From positions 124,001-188,000 of the forward strand of contig JAIQGF010000009.1 of the NCBI GenBank assembly GCA_020072845.1: 64,000 bases of DNA, written 5' to 3'. The position numbers and the translations under genes were made by a program. Origin of the DNA: Terriglobia bacterium (lineage in GTDB: Bacteria; Acidobacteriota; Terriglobia; Terriglobales; Acidobacteriaceae). Of this stretch, positions 16,592 through 25,050 are shown in pieces. The notes under the pieces were generated by a model, which saw only the letters and a program-made list of their open reading frames with translations, was not told the origin of the DNA and did not search any database. Within the stretch, counting starts at the first letter, position 1, and each line of letters opens with the position of its first letter.

Positions 16592-17647
16592 GTGTCACCC
16601 GTGAGCGAGAGAAAAAGGATTGCCGTGGTCCCCGGCGACGGCATCGGCAAAGAAGTCATTGCCGAGGCGCTGAAGGTGGTGCGCGCCTGCGGAGCGCCGG
16701 TGGACTGCACCGAATTCGACTGGAGCGCCGATCGCTACCTGCGCGACGGCACCACCATCCCAGCCGACGGATTCGAGATGCTGGCGCGCGATTTCGACGC
16801 CATCCTGGTCGGCGCCCTCGGCGATCCGCGCGTTCCCAGCAACCTCCATGCCAAGGAAATCCTGCTCGGCATGCGCTTCAAGATGGACCTCTACGCCAAC
16901 CTCCGCCCGGTGCGGTTGCTCGACGAAAGTCTCTGCCCGCTCAAGAACGTGAAGCCCGAGGACGTCAACTTCACCATCATTCGCGAGAACACCGAGGGCG
17001 TGTACATGGACATGGGCGGCACGTTCAAGCAGGGCACGCCCGATGAGGTCGCGACGCAAGAGGACATCAACACGCGCAAGGGCGTGGAGCGCGTGATCCG
17101 CTACGCGTTCGATTATGCGCGACGCCACGGCCGCAAGAGAGTTCTGATGACCGACAAATCGAACGTCATGACCTATGCGGGCGGGCTGTGGCAGCGCGTG
17201 TTCAAAGAAGTGGCAAAGGAATCTCCGGAGATCGCAACGCAGCACATGTTCGTGGACGCGCTCTGCCCTGCGATGGTGCGCGAGCCGCGGCAGTTCGAGG
17301 TGATCGTCACCAACAACATGTTCGGCGACATCCTCACCGACCTTGCCGCCGCGCTGCAGGGCGGGCTGGGAATGGCCGCAAGCGGAAACATTCATCCCGG
17401 CCGCACGTCGATGTTCGAGCCGGTGCATGGGTCGGCGCCGCCGCTGGCGGGAAAAAACGTGGCCAACCCGCTGGGTGCAATCCAGAGCGCGGCCATGATG
17501 CTGGCGCACCTGGGACTCCAGGAGCATGCCGGCCGCATGGATGCCGCGGTGTTGGCGGCGGTCCGGGCGAAACAGTTGACCCGGGACGTTGGCGGAAACA
17601 TGGGCACGCGAGAGGTAGGCGACTGGGTCGCGAAGCGGGTGAGCTAA
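16592..17647 (+). CDS. Isocitrate/isopropylmalate dehydrogenase family protein (LeuB-like)
   Basis: The protein has 351 residues. IAVVPGDGIGKEVIAEAL is the family N-terminus. IRENTEGVYMDMGGTF and TDKSNVMTYAGGLW are active-site segments, with VTNNMFGDILTDLAAALQGGLGMAASGNI as the metal-binding aspartate region, then FEPVHGSAPPLAGKNVANPLG. It oxidatively decarboxylates a 2-hydroxy acid with NAD, most likely 3-isopropylmalate (leucine) or tartrate/homoisocitrate; the substrate-loop is not decisive and no leuA/C/D genes adjoin. Two GTG starts (16592, 16601) are possible; no ribosome site separates them. Confidence 0.88.
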   Translation: MSPVSERKRIAVVPGDGIGKEVIAEALKVVRACGAPVDCTEFDWSADRYLRDGTTIPADGFEMLARDFDAILVGALGDPRVPSNLHAKEILLGMRFKMDLYANLRPVRLLDESLCPLKNVKPEDVNFTIIRENTEGVYMDMGGTFKQGTPDEVATQEDINTRKGVERVIRYAFDYARRHGRKRVLMTDKSNVMTYAGGLWQRVFKEVAKESPEIATQHMFVDALCPAMVREPRQFEVIVTNNMFGDILTDLAAALQGGLGMAASGNIHPGRTSMFEPVHGSAPPLAGKNVANPLGAIQSAAMMLAHLGLQEHAGRMDAAVLAAVRAKQLTRDVGGNMGTREVGDWVAKRVS

Positions 17648-17682
17648 TCGGGCGATCGGGTGATCGGGTGATCGGGTGATCT
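17647..17682. repeat. Octanucleotide array (GATCGGGT)
   Basis: Four copies of GATCGGGT or GATCGGGC directly after the leuB-like stop. The same unit recurs at 23830, 24938 and 58272, each time at a gene's 3' end. Confidence 0.85.
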
Positions 17683-17709
17683 GAAAATCCCAGTAAGTTC
17701 AAACGCAGC

Positions 17710-19221
17710 ATGCGAACCTCAGTGAATTGTCATTCCGAGCGAAGCGAGGAATCTTTGTTTCATTTCCGATTGTCGATTGCCGATTGCCGATTGTTGCTGC
17801 GCGTCGCGATTCTCGTCCTCTTCGTCGTTTCATTGGCAACGGCGCAGGCGCCTCCGCAAGCCCAGCCACCGCCATCGAAGCCCAACGTCACCCTGCAACC
17901 GCCGCAGCAGCCGGGAACCAAGCCCACGCCGCCCGCGCAGGCCACCCCCGAGCACCGCATCACGCCCGAGGAAGCCCAAGAACTGCTCAATGCGGTTGAT
18001 GAGGTGCTGAAGTTCGACAGCGCCGACACCGGCCTGCGCATCAAGCACCAGATCAAGCGCCAGCTTGCCGACCGCGAGCAGGTGCAGACCTACATCGAGG
18101 CCCGGCTGAAAGAGGATGAAGACACGCAGCGGCTGCGGCGCTCCGAAGTTGTGCTCAAGAAATTGGGTTTGCTGCCGCGCGATTTCGATTTGCAGACCTT
18201 CCTGGTTGAATTGTTGCGCGAGCAGGTGGCCGGCTATTACGACACCAAGAGCAAGACCGTGTACCTGCTCGACTGGCTGCCGCCGGCGTCGCAACTGCCG
18301 GTGATGGCGCATGAGCTGACGCACGCCCTGCAGGACCAGAATTTCGGGCTGGAGAAGTGGATCGAGAAGGGAACGTCGGAGAAGACGCCGACGGAAGAGG
18401 CGCGCGGTGACGAGGAGATCGCGGCGCGCCACGCGGTGGTCGAGGGCCAGGCGATGGCGGTCATGATCGATTACTTGCTGGCGCCCACCGGCAACTCGGT
18501 CGCGAACTCGCCGACCATCACGCAGGCGATCCAGCAGGGCATGATGGAGAGCGACGACTCCCCGGTGTTCAACCGCGCGCCGCTGTTCCTCAAGCGCGTG
18601 CTGCTGTTTCCTTACCGCGAAGGGCTCAATTTCGAGCGCGAGTTGCTGGTCAAGGGCGGCAAAGACAAGGCCTACGCCGGCGTGTTCAAGTCGCCGCCGC
18701 AAAACACGCGCCAGGTGATGGAGCCCGCAACCTACCTCGCCGGTGAAAATCTCCCGCAAATGCCGGTGCCCGACATCGCCAAGCTGCTGGGAAAAGATTG
18801 GGAGAAGTATGACGTGGGTTCGATTGGCGAGTTCGACGTCGCGGTGATGGCGGAAATTTATTCCGGCGCCGACGTGGCGAAGAAAATTTCTCCGCAGTGG
18901 CGCGGCGGCTGGTATTACGCGGTGAAGCGGAAAAATGGCGGCGAGCTGGCGCTAGTGATGGTGACGAAGTGGGCGAACGGGATAGCGGCGAACGATTTCT
19001 ATGGCCTGTATGGCGGTTACGTCCCCAAGCGCTACCAGACGCTCCCGGCGCCCTTGCCCGCTCCTCCCGTGCTTTCAGGACCAGCACCTCGTGCCGCCGA
19101 ACTCTGGAACACCGCCGAGGGCCCCGTGGAAATCAGGCTGAGTGGCGATATCGTCATCACGATCGAGAGCGTGCCGGCGGAGATAGTCGAAAAAGTGCGG
19201 CAGGCAGTGCTAGGGAAGTAA
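17710..19221 (+). CDS. Secreted zinc-metalloprotease-like protein (HELTH)
   Basis: The frame has 503 codons, but its first 27 residues (NCHSERSEESLF... RLSIADCR) are translated repeats, so the real start is probably a TTG at 17791 or 17794, giving a signal peptide LLLRVAILVLFVVSLATAQA. After a proline/glutamine-rich linker comes the catalytic motif VMAHELTHALQDQNF (HExxH) near residues 196-210. GDEEIAARHAVVEGQA downstream could hold the third zinc ligand (a gluzincin-like glutamate). It is probably an exported or periplasmic peptidase of a family common in acidobacteria; its substrate is unknown. A CCCT hairpin follows. Confidence 0.75.
   Translation: MRTSVNCHSERSEESLFHFRLSIADCRLLLRVAILVLFVVSLATAQAPPQAQPPPSKPNVTLQPPQQPGTKPTPPAQATPEHRITPEEAQELLNAVDEVLKFDSADTGLRIKHQIKRQLADREQVQTYIEARLKEDEDTQRLRRSEVVLKKLGLLPRDFDLQTFLVELLREQVAGYYDTKSKTVYLLDWLPPASQLPVMAHELTHALQDQNFGLEKWIEKGTSEKTPTEEARGDEEIAARHAVVEGQAMAVMIDYLLAPTGNSVANSPTITQAIQQGMMESDDSPVFNRAPLFLKRVLLFPYREGLNFERELLVKGGKDKAYAGVFKSPPQNTRQVMEPATYLAGENLPQMPVPDIAKLLGKDWEKYDVGSIGEFDVAVMAEIYSGADVAKKISPQWRGGWYYAVKRKNGGELALVMVTKWANGIAANDFYGLYGGYVPKRYQTLPAPLPAPPVLSGPAPRAAELWNTAEGPVEIRLSGDIVITIESVPAEIVEKVRQAVLGK
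17729..17795. repeat. Dispersed repeat (CATTCCGAGCGAAGCGAGG) plus heptanucleotide array
   Basis: CATTCCGAGCGAAGCGAGG at about 17731 is a widely dispersed bacterial intergenic repeat, recognisable by its translation CHSERSEESLF. It is followed at 17764-17795 by GATTGTC, GATTGCC, GATTGCC, GATTGTT units. It overlaps the apparent 5' end of the protease frame. Confidence 0.75.
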
Positions 19222-19227
19222 GCTGTG

Positions 19228-19249
19228 GCACACGCGCCCTCGCGTGCGC
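19228..19249. repeat. CCCT-loop hairpin, copy 1
   Basis: CACGCG-CCCT-CGCGTG, extended to nine stem positions with one A/C mismatch. It is preceded by TGTG and lies between the protease stop and mtnP. Confidence 0.7.
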
Positions 19250-19323
19250 AGTACGAACCACCAACCACCCACCCTAGCCACCGTTTTGTATAATCCCGAT
19301 TCACCCCTCATCAGGAGACTTCC

Positions 19324-20196
19324 TTGCCGGAAGCGGAAATCGGAATCATCGGCGGCAGCGGCCTGTACCAGATGCCGGGCCTGACCGGCATGCGCGAGAG
19401 CAAGCAGGAAACACCTTTCGGGGATCCCTCGGACAAGTACATCCTGGGCACGCTCGAGGGCCGCAAGGTGGCTTTTCTTTCGCGGCACGGGCGCGGGCAC
19501 CGCCTCATGCCCAGCGAACTGAATTTCCGCGCCAACATTTACGGCTTTAAACAGCTCGGAGTGGAGCGCATCCTGTCGCTTTCGGCGGTGGGATCGCTGA
19601 AGGAAGAGCACAAGCCGCTGGAGTTCGTTATCCCCGACCAGTTCTACGACCGCACCCGGCGGCGCGTTTCCACGTTCTTCGGTGACGGCGTAGTGGTGCA
19701 CATCGCCTTTGCCGATCCCGTCTGTCCCGAGGTCGCGCAGGCAATGCAGCAGGCATGCGGCGCGGCGGGCGTGGTCGGCAAGCGCGGCGGGACCTACCTG
19801 TGCATCGAAGGGCCGCAGTTTTCCACCAAGGCGGAGTCCAACCTGTACCGCTCCTGGGGCATGGACGTGATCGGCATGACCAACCTGCAGGAGGCCAAGC
19901 TGGCCCGCGAGGCCGAGATCTGCTACGCGACGTTGGCCATGGTCACCGATTACGACTGCTGGCACCCGGCGCACGATTCCGTCACCGTGGACCAGGTGGT
20001 CGCGGTCCTGCTGAAGAACGCGGCCAACGCCTGCAACGTGGTGCGCGAGGCGGTGAAGGTGATGCCGAAACAACGCAAGTGCCATTGCGGGTCGGCGCTG
20101 GCCTCGGCGATCATTTCCGACCCCAAGTTGATTCCGGCGGAGACGCGCGAGCGGCTGAAGCTGATTCTGGAAAAGTATCTTGGCAAGAGTTCGTAA
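19324..20196 (+). CDS. mtnP: S-methyl-5'-thioadenosine phosphorylase
   Basis: The protein has 290 residues. The start is a TTG at 19324 behind AGGAGA, and a TATAAT lies about 30 nt upstream. Signatures of the PNP/MTAP family are IGIIGGSGLYQ, FLSRHGRGHRLMPSELNFRANIYGFKQLGVERILSLSAVGSL (phosphate and base site), EGPQFSTKAESNLYRSWGMDVIGMTNLQEAKLAREAEI and TDYDCW. The enzyme phosphorolyses methylthioadenosine to adenine and methylthioribose-1-phosphate in methionine salvage. A PfkB-type kinase follows in the same direction after a repeat array. Confidence 0.93.
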   Translation: MPEAEIGIIGGSGLYQMPGLTGMRESKQETPFGDPSDKYILGTLEGRKVAFLSRHGRGHRLMPSELNFRANIYGFKQLGVERILSLSAVGSLKEEHKPLEFVIPDQFYDRTRRRVSTFFGDGVVVHIAFADPVCPEVAQAMQQACGAAGVVGKRGGTYLCIEGPQFSTKAESNLYRSWGMDVIGMTNLQEAKLAREAEICYATLAMVTDYDCWHPAHDSVTVDQVVAVLLKNAANACNVVREAVKVMPKQRKCHCGSALASAIISDPKLIPAETRERLKLILEKYLGKSS

Positions 20197-20197
20197 G

Positions 20198-20268
20198 AGT
20201 CTTCAGTCTTCAGTCGCCGGTCTTCAGGCCCGCGCTGACGACCGAAGACTGACGACTGAAGACTTCTT
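20198..20268. repeat. Inverted heptanucleotide arms (AGTCTTC type)
   Basis: Left arm AGTCTTC, AGTCTTC, AGTCGCC, GGTCTTC; right arm GACGACC, GAAGACT, GACGACT, GAAGACT. Both arms have period 7. Identical units recur at 49659 and 53510-53629. Confidence 0.85.
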
Positions 20269-20277
20269 GGGGGAGTA

Positions 20278-21201
20278 ATGGCAATTCTAGTTGTAGGCTC
20301 GGTCGCGTTCGACACCATCCAAAGTTCTTTCGGCAAGGTGGAAAAAATCCTCGGCGGATCGGCGACTTACTTTTCCCTCGCCGCCAGTTATTTCACCGAG
20401 GTGCGCATTGTCGCCGTGGTGGGCGACGATTTCACGCGTGAGCACGAAGACGTCCTGCGCGCGCGCGGCGTCTGCCTCAAAGGCCTGCAGCGCGCCCCGG
20501 GCAAGACGTTTCACTGGGGCGGCGAGTACGGCGAGAACGTCAACGAGGCCAAGACGCACTTCACCGACCTCAACGTCTTCGAAAAATTCCAGCCGCAGAT
20601 TCCCGCCGAATATCTCGACTCCGAATTTCTTTTTCTCGCCAATATTGATCCCGTGCTCCAGGCGCAGGTGCGGCGCGAGCTCAAGCTGGTGCGCCTGGTT
20701 GGCGGCGACACCATGAATTTCTGGATCAACGGCAAGCGCCGCGAGTTGCTGGAGACGCTCAAGCTGATAGACCTGCTGCTGATCAACGACACCGAAGCCA
20801 AGATGCTGGCCGGCGAGTCCAACCTGTTGCGCGCGGCCAACAAGGTGATGGCGATGGGTCCCAAGGCGCTGGTCATCAAGCACGGCGAGTACGGCGCGAC
20901 CATCTTTTTCGGCGACCGTATGTTCGGCGTCGGTCATCATCCGTTCCGCGCGCCCGCGCTGCCGCTGGCCGAAGTCCGCGATCCTACCGGCGCCGGCGAT
21001 TCTTTTGCCGGCGGATTCATGGGCTACATCGCCTCGCAGGGCGAACTGAACCGAGAAGTGCTGAAGCGCGCCATGTTTTATGGCGGCGTGATGGGATCGT
21101 TTGCCGTGGAGCGCTTCGGCCCGGAACGCCTGCAGAACTTGACGCGGGAAGAGATCGACGCGCGCTTCGAGATTTTCCGCGAACTCACGCATCTCGAGTG
21201 A
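20278..21201 (+). CDS. PfkB family sugar/nucleoside kinase
   Basis: The protein has 307 residues. The ATG follows GGGGGAG closely. It starts with the PfkB signature region VGSVAFDTIQ...KILGGSATYFSLAASYF and ends with DPTGAGDSFAGGFMGY, which carries the anion hole and the catalytic aspartate. These enzymes phosphorylate a sugar or nucleoside hydroxyl with ATP. The position after mtnP suggests (inference) adenosine or ribose salvage in the same pathway; MtnP already yields a phosphorylated ribose, so a methylthioribose kinase role is unlikely. Confidence 0.88.
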   Translation: MAILVVGSVAFDTIQSSFGKVEKILGGSATYFSLAASYFTEVRIVAVVGDDFTREHEDVLRARGVCLKGLQRAPGKTFHWGGEYGENVNEAKTHFTDLNVFEKFQPQIPAEYLDSEFLFLANIDPVLQAQVRRELKLVRLVGGDTMNFWINGKRRELLETLKLIDLLLINDTEAKMLAGESNLLRAANKVMAMGPKALVIKHGEYGATIFFGDRMFGVGHHPFRAPALPLAEVRDPTGAGDSFAGGFMGYIASQGELNREVLKRAMFYGGVMGSFAVERFGPERLQNLTREEIDARFEIFRELTHLE

Positions 21202-21207
21202 CCAGTT

Positions 21208-21289
21208 CACCACCGAGACACCGAGATCACCGAGCTTCACCGAGAGATTACAAACTCGGTGAGTCTCGGTGTCCTCTGTGCCTCGGTGG
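21208..21289. repeat. Inverted CACCGAGA arms
   Basis: Left arm 21208-21244 repeats CACCGAGA, CACCGAGA, TCACCGAG; right arm 21255-21289 is complementary (CTCGGTGAGTCTCGGTG). The same element, in nearly the same sequence, recurs at 50808-50910. Confidence 0.85.
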
Positions 21290-21311
21290 CAAGTTCATTT
21301 AAGCTTCTCCC

Positions 21312-23015
21312 ATGGCCGTTGCGCCGAAAAACTGGAGTGTGCGCCAGGAACGCGCCGAGCGCCTGCGCGAACGCGCTGTCGGCATCGGCGAGGTGCAGGT
21401 GCTGGCGCTGGCCGCGATTGTGCTCTCCGTGGCCTCGGTCGCGCACTACTACAAGTGGGGCCAGATCCTGCTTTCCGGCGATGCCGTGGCGCACATCAAC
21501 ATCGCCCGCCGCGTCTTCGATTCGCGCACGCCCGGCTTGCAGCAACTCGGCACCGTATGGCTGCCGCTGCAACACCTGCTCACCATTCCATTCATCATCT
21601 CCGACGCCGGCTGGAGCAGCGGAATCGGCGGCGCCATTCCCTCGATGGCCGCGTTTGTTTTCGGCGTGCTCGGGATGTTTCGCCTGGTGCGCTCCGGACT
21701 CGCCTGGATTGGCGGCGAGGATGGTCCCGCGCGCGTGGCCGCCTGGATCGCCGCCGGCATCTTCGCCGCCAATCCCAACCTGATTTATCTCCAGACCACG
21801 GCGCTCAACGAGCCGCTCAGCCTGGCGCTGCTGATCTGGGCCACCGCCTTCTTTACCGACTTCGCGCAGTTCGCCCTCCACGGTGAAGACGAGGAGGCGG
21901 CGCGCCATCTGAAGTGGTGCGGCTGGCTGCTGATGTGCGACATGCTGCTCCGCTATGACGGCTGGTTCTACGGCGCGGCATTCGTCGCGGCGGCTGCGGG
22001 GGTCGTCCTGGTTGCATCGCGCGCGCGCCTGCGCCGCAACTTGCTGGGCAATCTCGGTCGTGCGCTCGCCACTTTCGTTCTCATTAATGCGCTCGCGCCC
22101 GCGCTCTGGTTCGGCTACAACGCATTTCTCTGGGGGAACCCGCTGGAGTTCGCCACCGGCCGGTATTCGGCCAGGGCGATTGCGCAGCGCTCGCGCCACG
22201 CCGGCGAACCGCATCATCCCGGCTGGCACAGCCCGACTGTCGCCACGCAACACTTAGTCCGCAATGCAACCCTGACGCTCGCCGAAACGCGCCGAGATCC
22301 GCGCTCTCCATCATCGTGGATGGAGAAAACCTGGGTGTTGCTCGCGATGGCGTCAATCGGTCTTGTCCTGGTCCGCTGCCGGGGACTGTTGCCGTGGCTG
22401 CTGCTCTGGCTTCCATGGCCGTTTTACGCCATCGCCATCGCCTGGGGCGACGTGCCCATCTTCATTCCGCAGTGGTGGCCGTTTTCGTATTACAACACGC
22501 GCTACGGGCTGCAATTGTTGCCGGCCGCCGCCGCCTTGGTCGCGCTGCTGGTGTATTTCGCCATGACCCGTGACCGTTCGCCGGTGTGGCGCGCGGGCGT
22601 GGCGGTGATGGTGTGCGCGTTCGTCGCCCTCAGCTACACCTCCGTTTGGCGAAACGTGCCCATCTGCCTGCGCGAAATCAGGGTCAACGGCGGCCCGCGC
22701 TACGCCTTGGATGGGCGGCTGGGATCGCTGCTGGCGAGCCTGCCGCCTTCTTCGACCCTACTGATGTTCCTCGGCGACCATGGCGGCGCGCTCGAGCGGG
22801 CCTCGATCCCCATGAAGCGCACCATCAATGAAGGGACTAAGAACGTGTGGGACGCCGCCCTGCGCGCGCCCGCCGCGAATGCGGATTTTGTGATTTCCGG
22901 CACCGGCGACCCGGTGGCAGAGGCGGTGGCGCTGCATCCCGAGAATTTGGAATTGCTGATCGTGGTGCAGACTGCGGGCCAAGTGCCGGTGAGAATCTAT
23001 AGGAGCAGGCATTAG
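21312..23015 (+). CDS. GT-C type membrane glycosyltransferase (GT39-like)
   Basis: The protein has 567 residues with about ten to twelve hydrophobic helices. After the first helix it has LLSGDAVAHINIARRVFDSRTPGLQQLGTVWLPLQHLL, where the acidic DA motif in the first periplasmic loop is the usual catalytic site of GT-C enzymes that use polyprenyl-phosphate sugars. Other loops have YYNTRYGLQLLPAAAAL. The C-terminal 130 residues form a soluble domain without transmembrane segments. It likely transfers mannose or another sugar to a lipid or protein at the outer face of the inner membrane. Donor and acceptor are unknown. Confidence 0.78.
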   Translation: MAVAPKNWSVRQERAERLRERAVGIGEVQVLALAAIVLSVASVAHYYKWGQILLSGDAVAHINIARRVFDSRTPGLQQLGTVWLPLQHLLTIPFIISDAGWSSGIGGAIPSMAAFVFGVLGMFRLVRSGLAWIGGEDGPARVAAWIAAGIFAANPNLIYLQTTALNEPLSLALLIWATAFFTDFAQFALHGEDEEAARHLKWCGWLLMCDMLLRYDGWFYGAAFVAAAAGVVLVASRARLRRNLLGNLGRALATFVLINALAPALWFGYNAFLWGNPLEFATGRYSARAIAQRSRHAGEPHHPGWHSPTVATQHLVRNATLTLAETRRDPRSPSSWMEKTWVLLAMASIGLVLVRCRGLLPWLLLWLPWPFYAIAIAWGDVPIFIPQWWPFSYYNTRYGLQLLPAAAALVALLVYFAMTRDRSPVWRAGVAVMVCAFVALSYTSVWRNVPICLREIRVNGGPRYALDGRLGSLLASLPPSSTLLMFLGDHGGALERASIPMKRTINEGTKNVWDAALRAPAANADFVISGTGDPVAEAVALHPENLELLIVVQTAGQVPVRIYRSRH

Positions 23016-23083
23016 GGTTTTAGGCTTTAGGTTTTAGGCGTTAGGCTTTAGGCTGCCTAAGACCTGAATCCTAACGCCTAAGA
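23012..23083. repeat. Inverted heptanucleotide arms (TTAGGCT type)
   Basis: Left arm TTAGGCT, TTAGGTT, TTAGGCG, TTAGGCT, TTAGGCT; right arm CCTAAGACCTGAATCCTAACG and on, in the opposite sense. It lies between the GT-C gene and dapF. Confidence 0.85.
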
Positions 23084-23092
23084 CCCAAAAAT

Positions 23093-23836
23093 ATGTCCGC
23101 CATTCCATTCACCAAGGCTCACGCATGCGGCAACGACTTCCTGCTCATTGAGGGCAAGCACGCCCCCAAGGATCTGGAGGCGTTTGCGGTTAAGATCTTC
23201 GACTGGCATCAAGGCGTTGGTGCCGACGGCGTCCTGTTTAACGCCGACGGCTCTGAGGCCGAAATCTCCGGCAATGGCACGCGCTGCGTCGCCGCCCACC
23301 TGGTGGCGCAGAAAAAACGCGACAAGCTGACCATCCGTACCGGCGCGGGCATCAAGACCTGCGCCCTCATCCGTCACGAAGGGCATCATTTTGAATTTGA
23401 AATCGCCATGGGCGAGCCGCAGGTCGGCGATCCGTTTTCCCTCAAGATGGCTTTCGGCGAGCAGCTTGGCATTCCGGTCTCAATGGGCAACCCGCACTTT
23501 GTGTTGTTCGTGGATGAGTTCGTTCCCGGATGGCAGGCGGAGGCGAGCGAGATCGAGCATCATCACGACTTCAAGTTTGGCACGAACGTTGAGCTGGTAC
23601 GCATTCTAGCCAAAGGAGAAATTGAAATCCGAATTTTCGAGCGTGGGGTGGGCGAAACGCGCTCCTCGGGTACCGGATCGTGCGCCGCCGCCGTGGCCGC
23701 AATCGCCAGCGGACGGGCGCAGTCGCCGCTGCGCGTGACATCGCCCGGCGGCTCGCAGACGGTGCGCTGGGAACGCGAGGTCTTCCTCACCGGCCCGGCG
23801 GAGATTGTGTGTCGTGGAGAATTTTTCATCGGGTGA
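23093..23836 (+). CDS. dapF: Diaminopimelate epimerase
   Basis: The protein has 247 residues, slightly shorter than the usual 270-280. Both catalytic cysteines are present: SGNGTRCVAAH and SSGTGSCAAAV. KAHACGNDFLLIE is the family N-terminus and SMGNPHFVLFVDEF the substrate loop. It interconverts LL- and meso-diaminopimelate for lysine and peptidoglycan. The stop is inside a GATCGGGT repeat (FFIG then TGA), so the repeat has trimmed or reset the C-terminus. It begins a run of wall genes: dapF, ldcA, mpl. Confidence 0.92.
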   Translation: MSAIPFTKAHACGNDFLLIEGKHAPKDLEAFAVKIFDWHQGVGADGVLFNADGSEAEISGNGTRCVAAHLVAQKKRDKLTIRTGAGIKTCALIRHEGHHFEFEIAMGEPQVGDPFSLKMAFGEQLGIPVSMGNPHFVLFVDEFVPGWQAEASEIEHHHDFKFGTNVELVRILAKGEIEIRIFERGVGETRSSGTGSCAAAVAAIASGRAQSPLRVTSPGGSQTVRWEREVFLTGPAEIVCRGEFFIG

Positions 23837-23931
23837 TCTGGTGATCGGGTGATCGGGCGATCTGCGCAGCGAAAGGCGACCGACGACAAGCAGCCGAAAA
23901 CCTAACGCCTAAAACCTAAAGCCCGAAGCCT
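23826..23931. repeat. Octanucleotide (GGTGATCG) and heptanucleotide (CCTAACG) arrays
   Basis: GGTGATCT, GGTGATCG, GGTGATCG, GGCGATCT at 23830-23863 overlap the dapF stop. CCTAACG, CCTAAAA, CCTAAAG at 23898-23931 are the same family as the array at 23012, in the opposite sense. Confidence 0.8.
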
Positions 23932-23944
23932 CATCGCTGCTACC

Positions 23945-24961
23945 ATGAACGCAATGCCGGGCGTGCGAAACGATTCATCCAAGACGCCAACTCTGCTCAA
24001 GCCTCCCGCGCTCCGTCCCGGCGACCGCGTGGGGATTGTCGCGCCCGCCAGCTATTTCAAGCGCGAGCTATTCGATCGCGGTGTGGCGGCGCTGCGCCGG
24101 ATGGGATACGAGCCCGTATTCCTCGACACCATCTTCGACCGCGATCTCTATTTTGCCGGTTCGGCCGCCAGACGAGCTCGCGAACTGGAAGGCATGTTCT
24201 CCCGCGATGACATCCGCGCCATCCTCTGTGTGCGCGGCGGTTACGGCGCCAATTACCTGCTGCCGCATATCGACCTGGACATCGTCCGCAAGCATCCCAA
24301 AATTTTTGCCGGCTACAGCGACGTCACCTGCCTGCTCACATGGTTCCACGATGCTGCCGGCCTGGTGACGTTTCACGGTCCCATGATCACCGGTGATTTC
24401 GCCCGCGAGCACGGCGTCAACGAAATGTCGTGGCAGGCGGCGACTGCGGGGAACTTCAACTGGGAACTGGCTTCGCACCAGGTGTTCGGACTCAATCCGA
24501 TGGTGCCGGGCCACGCCGAGGGCGCGCTCTACGGCGGCTGCCTGTCCATCCTGGTGGCTTCGCTCGGCACCCCCTACGAAGCGCAGACGGAAGGCAAGCT
24601 GCTTTTTTTGGAAGACGTCGGCGCCAAGCCTTACCAGATCGATCGTATGCTGATGCAGATGAAGTTCGCGGGAAAGTTCCGCGACGTGCGCGGCATCATC
24701 TTCGGCGAGATGATGGACTGCATCCAGTCGCCCGACCAGCCCTACACCTTGCAGGAAATCGTGCAGAGAATTGTCGGCGATCTCCGGATTCCCATCGCGT
24801 ATGGCTTGAGATCGGGACACGTCTCGCGCGAAAATGCAACCTTGCCTTTTGGGGTGAAAGTGGCGCTCACCGTGACCGCGGAAACCGTCCGCCTCGAGTT
24901 TCTGGAAAGTGCGGTGGCGGCGCGGGGAATTGCAACATCGGGTGATCGGACGAGCGGGTGA
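23945..24961 (+). CDS. ldcA: LD-carboxypeptidase (peptidase S66)
   Basis: The protein has 338 residues. The Ser-Glu-His set of the S66 family is visible: FAGYSDVTCLL (nucleophile serine), LLFLEDVGAKPYQIDRML (glutamate) and LRSGHVSRENATLPFG (histidine). It cuts the terminal D-alanine from muropeptides at an LD bond in the cytoplasm, supplying tripeptide for recycling by Mpl, the next gene. The final residues ATSGDRTSG are encoded by an octanucleotide array, an appended tail. No signal peptide is present, in line with a recycling role. Confidence 0.9.
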   Translation: MNAMPGVRNDSSKTPTLLKPPALRPGDRVGIVAPASYFKRELFDRGVAALRRMGYEPVFLDTIFDRDLYFAGSAARRARELEGMFSRDDIRAILCVRGGYGANYLLPHIDLDIVRKHPKIFAGYSDVTCLLTWFHDAAGLVTFHGPMITGDFAREHGVNEMSWQAATAGNFNWELASHQVFGLNPMVPGHAEGALYGGCLSILVASLGTPYEAQTEGKLLFLEDVGAKPYQIDRMLMQMKFAGKFRDVRGIIFGEMMDCIQSPDQPYTLQEIVQRIVGDLRIPIAYGLRSGHVSRENATLPFGVKVALTVTAETVRLEFLESAVAARGIATSGDRTSG

Positions 24962-25042
24962 TCTGAAATAAAGATGGAGCGCGCTCGCCCTCGAGCGCGT
25001 TTCAATCGGCAATCGGCAATCGACCATCGAAAATGGTTTTGC
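24938..25042. repeat. Repeat cluster: GATCGGGT array, CCCT-loop hairpin copy 2, heptanucleotide array
   Basis: GATCGG-type units at 24938-24963 form the ldcA tail. GCGCTCG-CCCT-CGAGCGC (24980-24999 with extension) is a CCCT hairpin. AATCGGC, AATCGGC, AATCGAC, CATCGAA then AAATGGTTTTGC (25003-25042) is the same array type as at 6380 and 29306, just before mpl. Confidence 0.8.
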
Positions 25043-25050
25043 GTTAACTC

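Noticed and set aside
17710-17790. N-terminal 27 residues of the zinc protease frame as true coding sequence
   Set aside because: They are translations of a dispersed repeat (CHSERSEESLF) and a heptanucleotide array; the signal peptide begins afterwards.
17641-23931. Possible CRISPR arrays from regular short repeats
   Set aside because: The units are 6-8 bp with no unique spacers of 30 bp, and no cas genes are present. They are tandem arrays.
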